From assembly GCA_007122815.1 (NCBI GenBank), contig SKSV01000212.1, forward strand, positions 1-6,849: a stretch of 6,849 nucleotides of DNA. Reading direction: 5' to 3'. The translations under genes and the position numbers were made by a program. This document shows positions 1-6,651 of this stretch, piece by piece (the first letter of the stretch is position 1; each line of letters starts with the position of its first letter). The notes beneath the pieces were generated by a model, which ran no database searches, had not been told where the DNA came from, and saw nothing but the letters and a program-made list of their open reading frames with translations. Source of the DNA: Trueperaceae bacterium (GTDB lineage Bacteria > Deinococcota > Deinococci > Deinococcales > Trueperaceae).

Positions 1-510
1 AAGACCACCTTCGCGCGGATGTTCGGCCAACTCCACTACCTCGCCTCGCTCGGCTGCCCGATCCCCGGTACCCGGGCGCGGCTCTTCCTCTGCGACGAGG
101 TCCTCACACACTTCGATAAGGAGGAGGACCTCGAGGAGCTGCGCGGCAAGCTCCAGGACGAGCTCATGCGCATCCGTGGGCTGCTGGAGCGCGCGAGCCC
201 GAGAAGCGTCGTGATCATGAACGAGGCGTTCACCTCGACCACCGCACACGACGCGCTGTACCTGGGACGGAACGTGCTCGGGCGGCTGCTGGAACTGGAC
301 GCCTTGGGAGTCTGGGTGACGTTCATAGACGAGCTGGCGTCGCTGGACCCAGCAGTCGTCAGCCTGGTGAGCGGCGTCGACCCCGAGGACTCCGCGAGAC
401 GCACCTTCGAGCTCGCCCGGCGACCGGCCGACGGGCGGGCCCACGCCGAGGCCATCGCGCGCGCGCACCGGCTCACTTACGCAGAGCTGCGGGAGCGGCT
501 CGCTCCATGA
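1..510 (+). CDS. MutS-related ATPase, C-terminal ATPase domain (5' partial)
   Basis: The gene enters from the left edge; the open frame runs from base 1 with 169 visible codons. The first residues, KTT, are the end of a Walker A loop (GGKTT in the neighbour), so everything before the ATPase core is missing and the ATG at 19 is internal. The order is that of MutS domain V: a helix ending in CPIPG, a THF-KEED-GKL segment, Walker B VVIMNEAFTST (visible residues 70-80, NE at 74-75), then VWVTFIDEL (T107-F108) where classical MutS has the ATHxxEL H-loop. Thus the Walker B Asp is Asn and the H-loop His is Phe. The tail, with RRPADGRAHAEAIA and LTYAELRERL, resembles as I recall it a MutS-like family usually found in pairs. 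The stop overlaps the next start (ATGA), so translation is probably coupled. Inference: one subunit of a MutS-like heteromer that binds or remodels DNA; the substrate is unknown. It is not a typical MutS1. Confidence 0.85.
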   Translation, partial: KTTFARMFGQLHYLASLGCPIPGTRARLFLCDEVLTHFDKEEDLEELRGKLQDELMRIRGLLERASPRSVVIMNEAFTSTTAHDALYLGRNVLGRLLELDALGVWVTFIDELASLDPAVVSLVSGVDPEDSARRTFELARRPADGRAHAEAIARAHRLTYAELRERLAP

Positions 511-2039
511 GGCCGCGCTTGTTGCACCCAGAGCGCGACCCCGTGCTCACGGGCCGGCTCCCGCGCCAGGCTCGGGCCCTGGTGGACGACCTGGAACTGA
601 GGCCGCTGATCGACGCCATGTCGCGAGGTGATGCCTTCGTCGCCGACGTGGCACGCCAGTGCCTGCTGCGGCCTTCGAACGATATCGCCGAGATCACCTA
701 CCGACAACGCGTTCTGGCGGACTGCCTCGCCAACGCGGACCTCGCCCGCTCGCTCTTCACCCTCGCGACCACCGCGCTCGAGCGCGCGGAGCAGACCTCC
801 TGGGCCTTCATGCCGCGGCGGCCCGAGTCGGTCGTGCGCTTCTCACGCGACGTGCTCCAGGAGTACCTCAGAGCCTTCAGGGAGCTGAGACGGCTCACGG
901 ACGAGCACGCCGAGAGCTTCGCCTCCCCGGGGTTGCGGAGCTTCTTCGCCATGGTTCGGCAGGAGCTCGACGACGCCTTCCTCCGAGAGTTCGAGGGCCA
1001 GCTGCGCGAGCTCCGCTTCGAGCAGGGGATCCGCGTCAGCGCCCGCCTGGGTACGGGCAACAAGGCGACCGACCACGTCCTGCTGAGGGCCACCCGCCTG
1101 GATCGGCTGGTGTCCACGCGCTTGGGGGCCTGGGTGTCGAGGCTACGCGGCAGCAGCGAACCGCATTTCACGTACCAGCTCGAGCAGCACGACGAGGGCG
1201 CCGTCCGGGCGCACTCCGAGCTGCGCGACAAGGCGCTGGAGGAGATCGCGGAGGTCCTCGCCGGTGCCACCGACCACGTGATCGGGTTCTTCAGCGCGTT
1301 ACGCACGCAGATGGCTTTCTACGTGGGTTGCCTGAACCTCGCCGAGGGGCTGGCCGGCCTGGGTGCGCCCACTTGCGTCCCCGAGCCTCTTCCGATCGCC
1401 GCGAGCGCGCACTCGGCCCAGGGGCTCTACGACGCGTCGCTCGCTCTGACGGTCGGCCGCCAGGTGGTCGACAACGACCTCGACGCGGACGGCATCACGC
1501 TGGTGCTGCTGACGGGGGCCAACCAGGGCGGCAAGACCACCTTGTTGCGCAGCGTGGGAGTGGCGCAGCTGCTGATGCAGAGCGGCGCCTTCGTGCCGGC
1601 GCGGTCGTACCGGGCCAGTGTGGCGCCCGGCGTCTTCACGCACTTCAGGCGTGAAGAGGACGCGAGCATGAGCAGCGGGAAGCTGGACGAGGAGCTCGCG
1701 CGCATGAGCGACATCGTCGACGAGCTCGCGCCGGGGTCGCTGCTGCTCCTGAACGAGTCCTTCTCAGCCACCAACGAGCGCGAGGGGTCCGAGATCGCCC
1801 GGCAGATCGTGGGGGCGGTGACCGAAGCGGGGACGAGGGTCTTCTTCGTGACGCACCTGAGCGAGTACGCGCGCGAGAGGTTCGAGCAGCGCCGAAGCGA
1901 CACCCTCTGCCTCCTCGCCGAGAGGCGGCCCGACGGCGCGCGCACCTTCAAGCTGCGCGCGGGCGCGCCGCAGGTGACCAGCCACGGCTCGGACGTGTAC
2001 CGCGAAGTCTTCGAAGCGGAAGCGAGTCCGACTAGGTAG
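507..2039 (+). CDS. MutS-related ATPase, second of tandem pair
   Basis: A 510-residue protein with the MutS lever/clamp-like helical part (about 1-310) followed by a complete domain V ATPase. Walker A is GANQGGKTT (337-345), followed by a helix ending in GAFVPA. A THFRREED-SSGKLDEEL segment corresponds to the signature region, Walker B is LLLLNESFSATN (412-423, NE at 416-417), and FFVTHLSEY contains the H-loop His (H450). At 510 residues it is much shorter than MutS1 (about 850), and the N-terminus shows no mismatch-recognition domain with a Phe-x-Glu motif. It also lacks a Smr nuclease tail like that of MutS2. The N-terminus (MRPRLLHPERDP) matches my recollection of standalone MutS-related proteins. 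The ATG at 507 overlaps the previous stop; a weak GGGAG lies at 491-495. Its ATPase aligns with that of the upstream protein (THF..EED..GKL..EL.R), so the two are paralogues and plausible partners. A role in DNA repair or recombination is inferred only from the family. Confidence 0.9.
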   Translation: MRPRLLHPERDPVLTGRLPRQARALVDDLELRPLIDAMSRGDAFVADVARQCLLRPSNDIAEITYRQRVLADCLANADLARSLFTLATTALERAEQTSWAFMPRRPESVVRFSRDVLQEYLRAFRELRRLTDEHAESFASPGLRSFFAMVRQELDDAFLREFEGQLRELRFEQGIRVSARLGTGNKATDHVLLRATRLDRLVSTRLGAWVSRLRGSSEPHFTYQLEQHDEGAVRAHSELRDKALEEIAEVLAGATDHVIGFFSALRTQMAFYVGCLNLAEGLAGLGAPTCVPEPLPIAASAHSAQGLYDASLALTVGRQVVDNDLDADGITLVLLTGANQGGKTTLLRSVGVAQLLMQSGAFVPARSYRASVAPGVFTHFRREEDASMSSGKLDEELARMSDIVDELAPGSLLLLNESFSATNEREGSEIARQIVGAVTEAGTRVFFVTHLSEYARERFEQRRSDTLCLLAERRPDGARTFKLRAGAPQVTSHGSDVYREVFEAEASPTR

Positions 2040-2040
2040 G
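2034..2040 (+). promoter_or_regulatory. Ribosome binding site of the permease gene, overlapping the upstream stop
   Basis: AGGTAGG lies 7 nt before the ATG at 2048 and includes the TAG stop (2037-2039) of the second MutS-like gene. Only 8 bases separate stop and start, so ribosomes finishing the upstream gene can pass directly to this site. This supports cotranscription and fixes the ATG at 2048 as the start. Confidence 0.6.
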
Positions 2041-2047
2041 CTGGACC

Positions 2048-3814
2048 ATGCCCGCAGAGGCCCTCCTCACCGCCAGCGTGGTGTTGATGCTGCTCGCGGC
2101 GCTCATCCTGACGCGCGTTCCCGCTGACGCGCTGTTCTTGCTGGCGCTCAGCGTGCTGCTGGTGAGCGGGGTGCTGACGCCTGCCGAAGCGTTCGGGGGC
2201 TTCGCGAACGAGGGCGTGGTGACCGTCGCGATCCTGTACATCGTGGTCTCCGGGCTGAGGGAGACGGGTGGCGTCCAGCACATCTCGCGTGTCCTGCTCG
2301 GTCGTCCCCGCGGCTTGACGGGAGCGCAGATCCGGCTGACCGCGCCCGTGGCGTTCTTCAGCGCCTTCTTGAACAACACCCCGATCGTCGCCATGCTCAT
2401 CCCGGCTGTGCGCGACTGGGCCAAGACCCACGACCTGCCGGTGTCGAAGCTGATGATCCCGCTCTCGTACGCGGCGATGCTCGGCGGCATGTGCACGCTT
2501 GTCGGCACGAGTCCGACGCTGATCGCTCACGGGCTGCTGATCCGGAGACAGGGGAGCGGGTTCGGCTTCTTCGAGATCGCCTGGGTTGGGGTGCCCGTGG
2601 CCGTGATCGGACTGAGCTTCCTGATCGCCAGCGCGCGCTGGCTGCTGCCCGACCGGCGACCCAGCGAGAAGGTCTTCTCCGATCCCCGGGAGTACACCGT
2701 AGAGATGACGGTGAACGGCGGCGGGCCTCTGGTCGACAGGACCGTAGCCGAGTCGGGCCTCGCGGACGAGAGCGGGCTGCAGTTGGTGGAGGTCCATCGC
2801 GACGGTGAGATCTACCCCGCGGTAGCGCCGACGCTGCGCCTCCACGCCGGCGACCGGCTGGTGCTGGCGGGCTCGGTTGGGTCGGTCGTCGACCTCCAGC
2901 GCCGGCACGGTCTCTCCCCCTCCACGACGCAGGTCTTCAAGCTGGGCACGCCGCGCACCGAGCGCACTCTGGTGGAGGCGGTGGTCTCGGACAGCTCTCC
3001 GTTGGTGGGCAGCAGCATCCGCCGTGGCCGCTTCCGCACCCGCTACGGGGCGGTCGTGATCGCCGTGGCGCGCAACGGCGAGCGCGTGAGGGGGAAGCTA
3101 CGGGACATCGTGCTGCGGCCGGGCGACACCCTGCTGCTCGAGGCCACCCCCGCCTTCGCCGAGCGGCACGCTCACAGCCGCGACTTCTTCCTCGTGAGCG
3201 CCCTGCCGGACAGCCACGCGTTCGGTTTCGAGCGCGCGGCGCTCGCGATAGCGATCCTGGTGGGAATGGTCGCCGCAGCTTCGCTCGGTGTGCTGTCGAT
3301 GCTGCAGGCGGCGCTCTTGGCGGCCGCGGCGCTACTGGTGACGCGCTGCACCACCGTGGAGGCGGCCCGGGCCAGCGTCAACTGGCCGGTCATCGTGGTC
3401 ATCGCCAGCGCCATCGGCGTAGGCGCAGCGATGGACACCACCGGGCTCGCGGAGAACATGGCGATGTCCGTGGTGGACCTTGCGGGCGCGTCACCGTACG
3501 CCAACCTGGTGGCCGTCTTCGCCATCGCGGCGCTGTTCAGCCAGATCATCACGAACGTGGCCACCGTCGTGCTCATGTTCCCCATCGCCGTCTCCGTGGC
3601 CGCGAGCCTCGGTGTGGACACGATGCCCTTCGTGGTCGCGATCGTCATGGCGGCGGCGGGAGCCGTAGCCACGCCGATGGGTTACCAGACGAACCTCATG
3701 GTGTACGGGCCAGGCGGCTACCGCTTCACGGACTTCCTGAAGGCGGGCCTGCCACTAGTTGCGGTGACGGCGACGGTCTCGCTCCTGGTGATCCCGCTGG
3801 TGTGGCCGTTCTGA
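2048..3814 (+). CDS. SLC13/DASS-family permease with two RCK_C (TrkA_C) domains
   Basis: A 588-residue inner-membrane transporter. An N-terminal half of hydrophobic segments (about 5-205) carries the two re-entrant-loop signatures of the divalent anion:sodium symporter family: FLNNTPIVAMLIP (N109-N110-T111) and VGTSPTLIA (G153-T154-S155). A soluble middle follows with two RCK_C-like beta-rich repeats, about 215-285 (ending GDRLVLAGS) and 304-370 (ending GDTLLLEA). A second hydrophobic half (about 395-588) repeats the motif as QIITNVATVVLMFP (499-512) and ends in ATPMGYQTNLMVYGPGGYRFTDF. The inverted two-half layout and length match known permease-RCK_C proteins such as the algal/cyanobacterial SAC1-like group. 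Family substrates include sulfate, dicarboxylates, phosphate and other anions; the sequence does not say which. The RCK_C domains may bind a ligand that gates transport. It is the last gene of the unit with the MutS-like pair, a pairing with no obvious functional logic. A hairpin spans its stop codon. Confidence 0.92.
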   Translation: MPAEALLTASVVLMLLAALILTRVPADALFLLALSVLLVSGVLTPAEAFGGFANEGVVTVAILYIVVSGLRETGGVQHISRVLLGRPRGLTGAQIRLTAPVAFFSAFLNNTPIVAMLIPAVRDWAKTHDLPVSKLMIPLSYAAMLGGMCTLVGTSPTLIAHGLLIRRQGSGFGFFEIAWVGVPVAVIGLSFLIASARWLLPDRRPSEKVFSDPREYTVEMTVNGGGPLVDRTVAESGLADESGLQLVEVHRDGEIYPAVAPTLRLHAGDRLVLAGSVGSVVDLQRRHGLSPSTTQVFKLGTPRTERTLVEAVVSDSSPLVGSSIRRGRFRTRYGAVVIAVARNGERVRGKLRDIVLRPGDTLLLEATPAFAERHAHSRDFFLVSALPDSHAFGFERAALAIAILVGMVAAASLGVLSMLQAALLAAAALLVTRCTTVEAARASVNWPVIVVIASAIGVGAAMDTTGLAENMAMSVVDLAGASPYANLVAVFAIAALFSQIITNVATVVLMFPIAVSVAASLGVDTMPFVVAIVMAAAGAVATPMGYQTNLMVYGPGGYRFTDFLKAGLPLVAVTATVSLLVIPLVWPF

Positions 3815-3838
3815 GCCTGCACTGGCATTAGGCTCAGA
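3810..3838 (+). terminator. Perfect 9-bp inverted repeat across the permease stop codon (possible terminator)
   Basis: TCTGAGCCT (3810-3818) is exactly complementary to AGGCTCAGA (3830-3838) across an 11-nt loop. The TGA stop (3812-3814) lies in the left arm. It sits at the end of the three-gene unit and before a likely new promoter, the place expected for a 3'-end structure. No T-tract follows (the next bases are TCGCGCGG), so it is not a canonical intrinsic terminator. It could be a U-less terminator, an mRNA-stabilising hairpin or a protein site. Confidence 0.45.
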
Positions 3839-3861
3839 TCGCGCGGTCCCGAGTGCCGCCC

Positions 3862-3891
3862 ATGACCCGAACCATTGAGGCCAAGTAGAAT
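3862..3891 (+). promoter_or_regulatory. Probable promoter giving a leaderless mRNA for the patatin-like gene
   Basis: TAGAAT (3886-3891) matches the -10 consensus at five of six positions. It stands out in GC-rich sequence and lies 6 nt before the ATG at 3898. An ATGACC (3862-3867), matching TTGACA at four of six, lies 18 bp upstream. A transcript started 6-7 nt after the -10 would begin at or next to the ATG. No usable Shine-Dalgarno is present: the nearest AGG (3893-3895) is only 2 nt from the start codon. This arrangement is known for leaderless genes in deinococci and actinobacteria. Confidence 0.6.
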
Positions 3892-3897
3892 GAGGAC

Positions 3898-4878
3898 ATG
3901 GGTGTCGCATCCGGTCGGCGGGAGCGCACGGTCGGTCAGCGGCACGCCCGCGCGAGCCAGCAGCGAACCATGGCGCTGGTCCTCGGCGGAGGAGGCGCCA
4001 GAGGCGCCGCGCACGTGGGTGTGCTGCGTGCGCTCGAGCACCTCGGCTATCGGCCCAGCGCGATCGTGGGAGTTTCGATGGGCGCGATCGTCGGCGCCAC
4101 CTACGCCCTGAACCCGGACTGGTACCGGCAACTCGTCGACCTGGACCGCGAGCGCGTGCCGATGGTGCTGGGCACGCGTCGCGTCAGAGCACTCGCCTGG
4201 TTGCGAAGCGCGCTGGAGTCTGGCCGTGCGCTCCGCGCACTGCTGCTGCGCTGGGGCGCCTTGGCGGCCGAGGAGTCGGCCATCCGCGAGCTGCTCAGCG
4301 ACCTCACGCTCGGCAAGGACCTCGAAGACGGGCGCGTCAAGATCGCAGCTGTAGCGACCGACCTCAGCAGCGGAGCACGCGTGATCATCGAGCGTGGCAA
4401 CGCCGCGCAAGCGGTGTACGCCAGTTCGGCGCTGGCTGGCCTCCTGCCGCCTGATCGCCAGGGACGCGTGCTCCTGGCGGATGGCGCTTACGCTGACATC
4501 GCGCCCGTGGACGTGGCGCGCGGGACCGGCGCCGAGGTCGTGATCGCGGTCGACGCCAGCCAGCCGGGCGCCGCCGAGCCACCCGCGAACGCGTTCCAGG
4601 CGTTCGTGCGCGCCATGGAGATCGGCATGGCTCAACACGCTCAGGCACGTTTCGGCGAGGCTGACCTGGTGATCCGCCCGCACTTCCCGCTCCCTGTTCA
4701 AACCCTCGACTTCGGGCATCACCGCCTCTGCGTAGCCGCTGGCCTGCGCGCCGTCTTGCGAGAGAGACACCAACTCGCCGAGCTGCTGCGTATCCGCAGG
4801 GCGAGGCGGCCGGGCCTCTTCGCGTGGAGGACGTGGGCGCTTGGCCCACCGGCGGCCGACGGCTCGAAGCGACAGTAG
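3898..4878 (+). CDS. Patatin-like phospholipase (RssA/YlbK-type serine hydrolase)
   Basis: A 326-residue patatin-fold hydrolase with a Ser-Asp dyad expected to cleave acyl esters of phospholipids or related lipids. The oxyanion loop is GGGGARG (30-36), the nucleophile elbow is GVSMG (58-62, Ser60), and the dyad Asp lies in LADGAYADIAP (D195-G196-A197). The family's helix and loop before it is visible as AVYASSALAGLLPP, followed by GAEVVIAVDAS. There is no signal peptide or membrane segment, so it is probably cytosolic or peripherally membrane bound; length fits the single-domain bacterial group. The first 24 residues are Arg-rich and precede the fold proper, and M25 (3970) is an alternative start. 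I prefer 3898 because of the -10 box just before it and because 3970 has no Shine-Dalgarno. The physiological substrate cannot be read from the sequence. The gene appears to start its own transcription unit; the downstream gene is 203 nt away. Confidence 0.92.
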   Translation: MGVASGRRERTVGQRHARASQQRTMALVLGGGGARGAAHVGVLRALEHLGYRPSAIVGVSMGAIVGATYALNPDWYRQLVDLDRERVPMVLGTRRVRALAWLRSALESGRALRALLLRWGALAAEESAIRELLSDLTLGKDLEDGRVKIAAVATDLSSGARVIIERGNAAQAVYASSALAGLLPPDRQGRVLLADGAYADIAPVDVARGTGAEVVIAVDASQPGAAEPPANAFQAFVRAMEIGMAQHAQARFGEADLVIRPHFPLPVQTLDFGHHRLCVAAGLRAVLRERHQLAELLRIRRARRPGLFAWRTWALGPPAADGSKRQ

Positions 4879-5081
4879 GCCGGCGCACGCATCCTCTCTC
4901 TGGAAACCGTATCGTAGTGCAGGGCTGCCGCCGACGGCGGTTCGCTCGACGCAACCCTGCGCAAGAGCGCTCTCGCGCCAGCGCGCAGCCTCCGATGCGG
5001 GCCCTGGGCCCGAGACCGGGCCACGGTGACCCCGCGTGCGCGCACCGTGTTCCGCTACCGCCGCGCACGAGGACGCCAGCG
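4879..5081 (+). other. Intergenic gap between the patatin-like and nitronate monooxygenase-like genes
   Basis: No supported gene lies in these 203 bases. The downstream reading frame stays open through the gap, but its translation is Arg/Pro-rich and lacks family similarity. It contains a short hairpin CCGCC-GAC-GGCGG (4928-4940) without a T-tract, and a GGGCCCTGGGCCC repeat (4999-5011). A lone TATCGT (4910-4915) could be a -10 box but has no good -35. Whether the downstream gene has its own promoter here is unresolved. Confidence 0.5.
5069..5073 (+). promoter_or_regulatory. Shine-Dalgarno deciding the start of the nitronate monooxygenase-like gene
   Basis: GAGGA lies 8 nt before the ATG at 5082. 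It supports this start over the longer open frame, which reaches upstream into the patatin-like gene. Confidence 0.65.
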
Positions 5082-6611
5082 ATGACGACGCTACTGAACA
5101 CCCTACAGCCCGGCGCGAACGGTTCACCGGTGCGCTTGCCCAAGATCATCCAAGGAGGCATGGGGGTGGCCGTGTCGAACTGGTGCCTTGCCCGCACCGT
5201 GTCTGCTTACGGTCAGCTCGGTGTGGTGTCGGGTACCGGCATCGACACGGTGCTGGTAAGACGCCTGCAGGACGGTGACGTCGGCGGCCACCTACGGCGC
5301 GCCATGGAGCACTTCCCCTTCCCGGATATCGCTAGTGAAGCGCTCAAGCGTTACTTCCTCCCGGACGGCCGTCCACCCGGCAAGCCGTACGCGCGGCTAC
5401 CGCTCCCGCGCATCGAGGGAAGCCCCCTGCAGCGCGGGTTGATCATGCTGGCCAACTTCAGTGAGGTCTTCCTCGCCAAGGAGGGGCACGCGAACCCCGT
5501 CGGCATCAACCTTCTCACGAAGATCCAGATGCCGAACCTCGCTTCGCTCTACGGAGCGATGCTGGCTCGCGTCGACTACGTGCTGATGGGTGCGGGCATC
5601 CCGCGCGAGATCCCGCACGCCCTGGACGAGCTGTCGCAACACCGACCCGCGAGCCTCAGGGCCGACGTGGTGGGTGGGCGCCGCGACGAGCCGGTAACCT
5701 TCGACTTGGATCCCGCGGAGTTCGGTGGGCCGCAACTCGAGCCGCTCGCTAGGCCCGCCTTCCTCCCCATCGTCTCCTCGCACTCCCTCGCCACCATGCT
5801 CCTCAAGAAGGCCCGCGGACCGATCCAGGGGTTCGTCGTGGAAGCGCCCACGGCGGGAGGCCACAACGCTCCGCCTCGTGGTGGCGGCACGCTCGACGAG
5901 CGCGGCCAGCCCGTTTACGGCGCGCGTGACGAGGTCGACTTCGGGGTGATGCGTGAGCTGGGCGTGCCGTTCTGGCTCGCTGGCGGCGCGGGCTCGCCGC
6001 AGGGCCTGAAGCGGGCGCTGGCGGAAGGTGCCGCAGGTATCCAGGTCGGCACGGCGTTCGCCTACTGCGAGGAGTCTGGACTGGCTCCCGAGCTGAAGCG
6101 CTCGGTGATCGAGCAGACGCTCGGTGCGGGGACCGACGTGCTCACGGACGCCCGCGCTTCACCGACGGGCTACCCGTTCAAGGTGGTCTCGTTGGCCGGC
6201 AGCAACTCCGAGCGCGAGCAATACGAGGAGCGCCGCCGCGTGTGCGACCTGGGCTACCTCCGCGAGGTGTACACCACGCCGTCGGGAGGCCTGGGCTTCC
6301 GCTGTGCGTCGGAGCCGCTCGACGCCTACCTCGCCAAGGGCGGCGAGATGGCCGAAACCGTGGGCCGCAAGTGTCTCTGCAACGCTCTGATGGCCAACAT
6401 CGGGTTGCCGCAGGTTCAGAAGGGCGGCGACGTGGAGAGGCCGTTGCTCACTAGCGGCGACGACATGGAGGTCATCAGGCGGCTGCTCGGCCCGGAGCGG
6501 GACTCCTACAGCGCTACCGACGTCATCGATTACCTCCTCGACGACGCTCCCCGAGCGGCCTCCGGCACGCACGCCGCGGTCGCGGACGAAGAGGTGCTGT
6601 CGACCTCCTGA
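5082..6611 (+). CDS. Nitronate monooxygenase/2-nitropropane dioxygenase-superfamily FMN enzyme, long form
   Basis: A 509-residue FMN-dependent TIM-barrel protein; the family oxidises alkyl nitronates or, in FabK/PfaD-like branches, reduces enoyl thioesters. The first strand is IIQGGMGVAVSNW (22-34). APTAGGHNAPPRG carries the AGGH motif with the presumed catalytic His261. LAGGAGSPQGL (G301-G302) and IQVGTAFAYCEESG (from about 320) form the flavin-phosphate site. Classical enzymes have about 320-380 residues; the extra length is an insertion between barrel elements (about 70-250) and a C-terminal extension. The extension holds C388 (VCDLGYLREVY), C408 (GFRC) and C431-x-C433 (GRKCLCN). From memory these blocks recur in a long subfamily annotated as nitronate monooxygenase or PfaD-like. 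The ATG at 5082 is chosen because GAGGA lies 8 nt upstream and the barrel begins 20 residues later; upstream in-frame sequence looks non-coding. No signal peptide is seen, so it is cytosolic. The reaction is unproven. The next gene is D-lactate dehydrogenase-like, but any link is speculative. Confidence 0.88.
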   Translation: MTTLLNTLQPGANGSPVRLPKIIQGGMGVAVSNWCLARTVSAYGQLGVVSGTGIDTVLVRRLQDGDVGGHLRRAMEHFPFPDIASEALKRYFLPDGRPPGKPYARLPLPRIEGSPLQRGLIMLANFSEVFLAKEGHANPVGINLLTKIQMPNLASLYGAMLARVDYVLMGAGIPREIPHALDELSQHRPASLRADVVGGRRDEPVTFDLDPAEFGGPQLEPLARPAFLPIVSSHSLATMLLKKARGPIQGFVVEAPTAGGHNAPPRGGGTLDERGQPVYGARDEVDFGVMRELGVPFWLAGGAGSPQGLKRALAEGAAGIQVGTAFAYCEESGLAPELKRSVIEQTLGAGTDVLTDARASPTGYPFKVVSLAGSNSEREQYEERRRVCDLGYLREVYTTPSGGLGFRCASEPLDAYLAKGGEMAETVGRKCLCNALMANIGLPQVQKGGDVERPLLTSGDDMEVIRRLLGPERDSYSATDVIDYLLDDAPRAASGTHAAVADEEVLSTS

Positions 6612-6651
6612 GTCGACGCGAAGTGATCGTCGGGCACGCCAACGGCGCACC

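Noticed and set aside
19..510. The ATG at 19 as a true start of the first gene
   Set aside because: The frame is open to base 1 and the preceding codons read KTTFAR, the end of a Walker A motif, so the gene begins outside the window.
659..1654. A 331-codon plus-strand frame inside the second MutS-like gene
   Set aside because: It is out of frame with a gene that carries full Walker A, Walker B and H-loop motifs, and its product is Arg/Ala/Pro-rich shadow sequence.
1427..2908. A 493-codon open frame on the minus strand
   Set aside because: It runs antisense across the second MutS-like gene and the permease, has Arg/His/Gln-rich low-complexity translation and no recognisable domain. Long antisense frames are common in GC-rich genes.
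3829..3834. TAGGCT as an additional -10 box
   Set aside because: It lies in the right arm of the stop-codon hairpin and has no -35-like sequence at 16-18 bp.
3970..3972. The internal ATG at 3970 as start of the patatin-like gene
   Set aside because: The fold begins right there, so it remains possible, but it has no Shine-Dalgarno, whereas 3898 is preceded by a well-placed -10 box.
4928..4940. The CCGCC-GAC-GGCGG hairpin as a terminator of the patatin-like gene
   Set aside because: The stem is only 5 bp with a 3-nt loop, no T-tract follows, and such stems are frequent by chance in GC-rich DNA.
4824..5081. An 86-codon N-terminal extension of the nitronate monooxygenase-like gene
   Set aside because: It overlaps the patatin-like coding end, is Arg/Pro-rich with no similarity, and a Shine-Dalgarno supports the later ATG at 5082.
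3718..5127. A 469-codon open frame on the minus strand
   Set aside because: It is antisense to the patatin-like gene, whose catalytic motifs are intact on the plus strand, and its translation shows no motif.
6614..6632. CGACG/CGTCG inverted repeat after the nitronate monooxygenase-like stop
   Set aside because: A 5-bp stem with a 9-nt loop and no T-tract is too weak to call a terminator.
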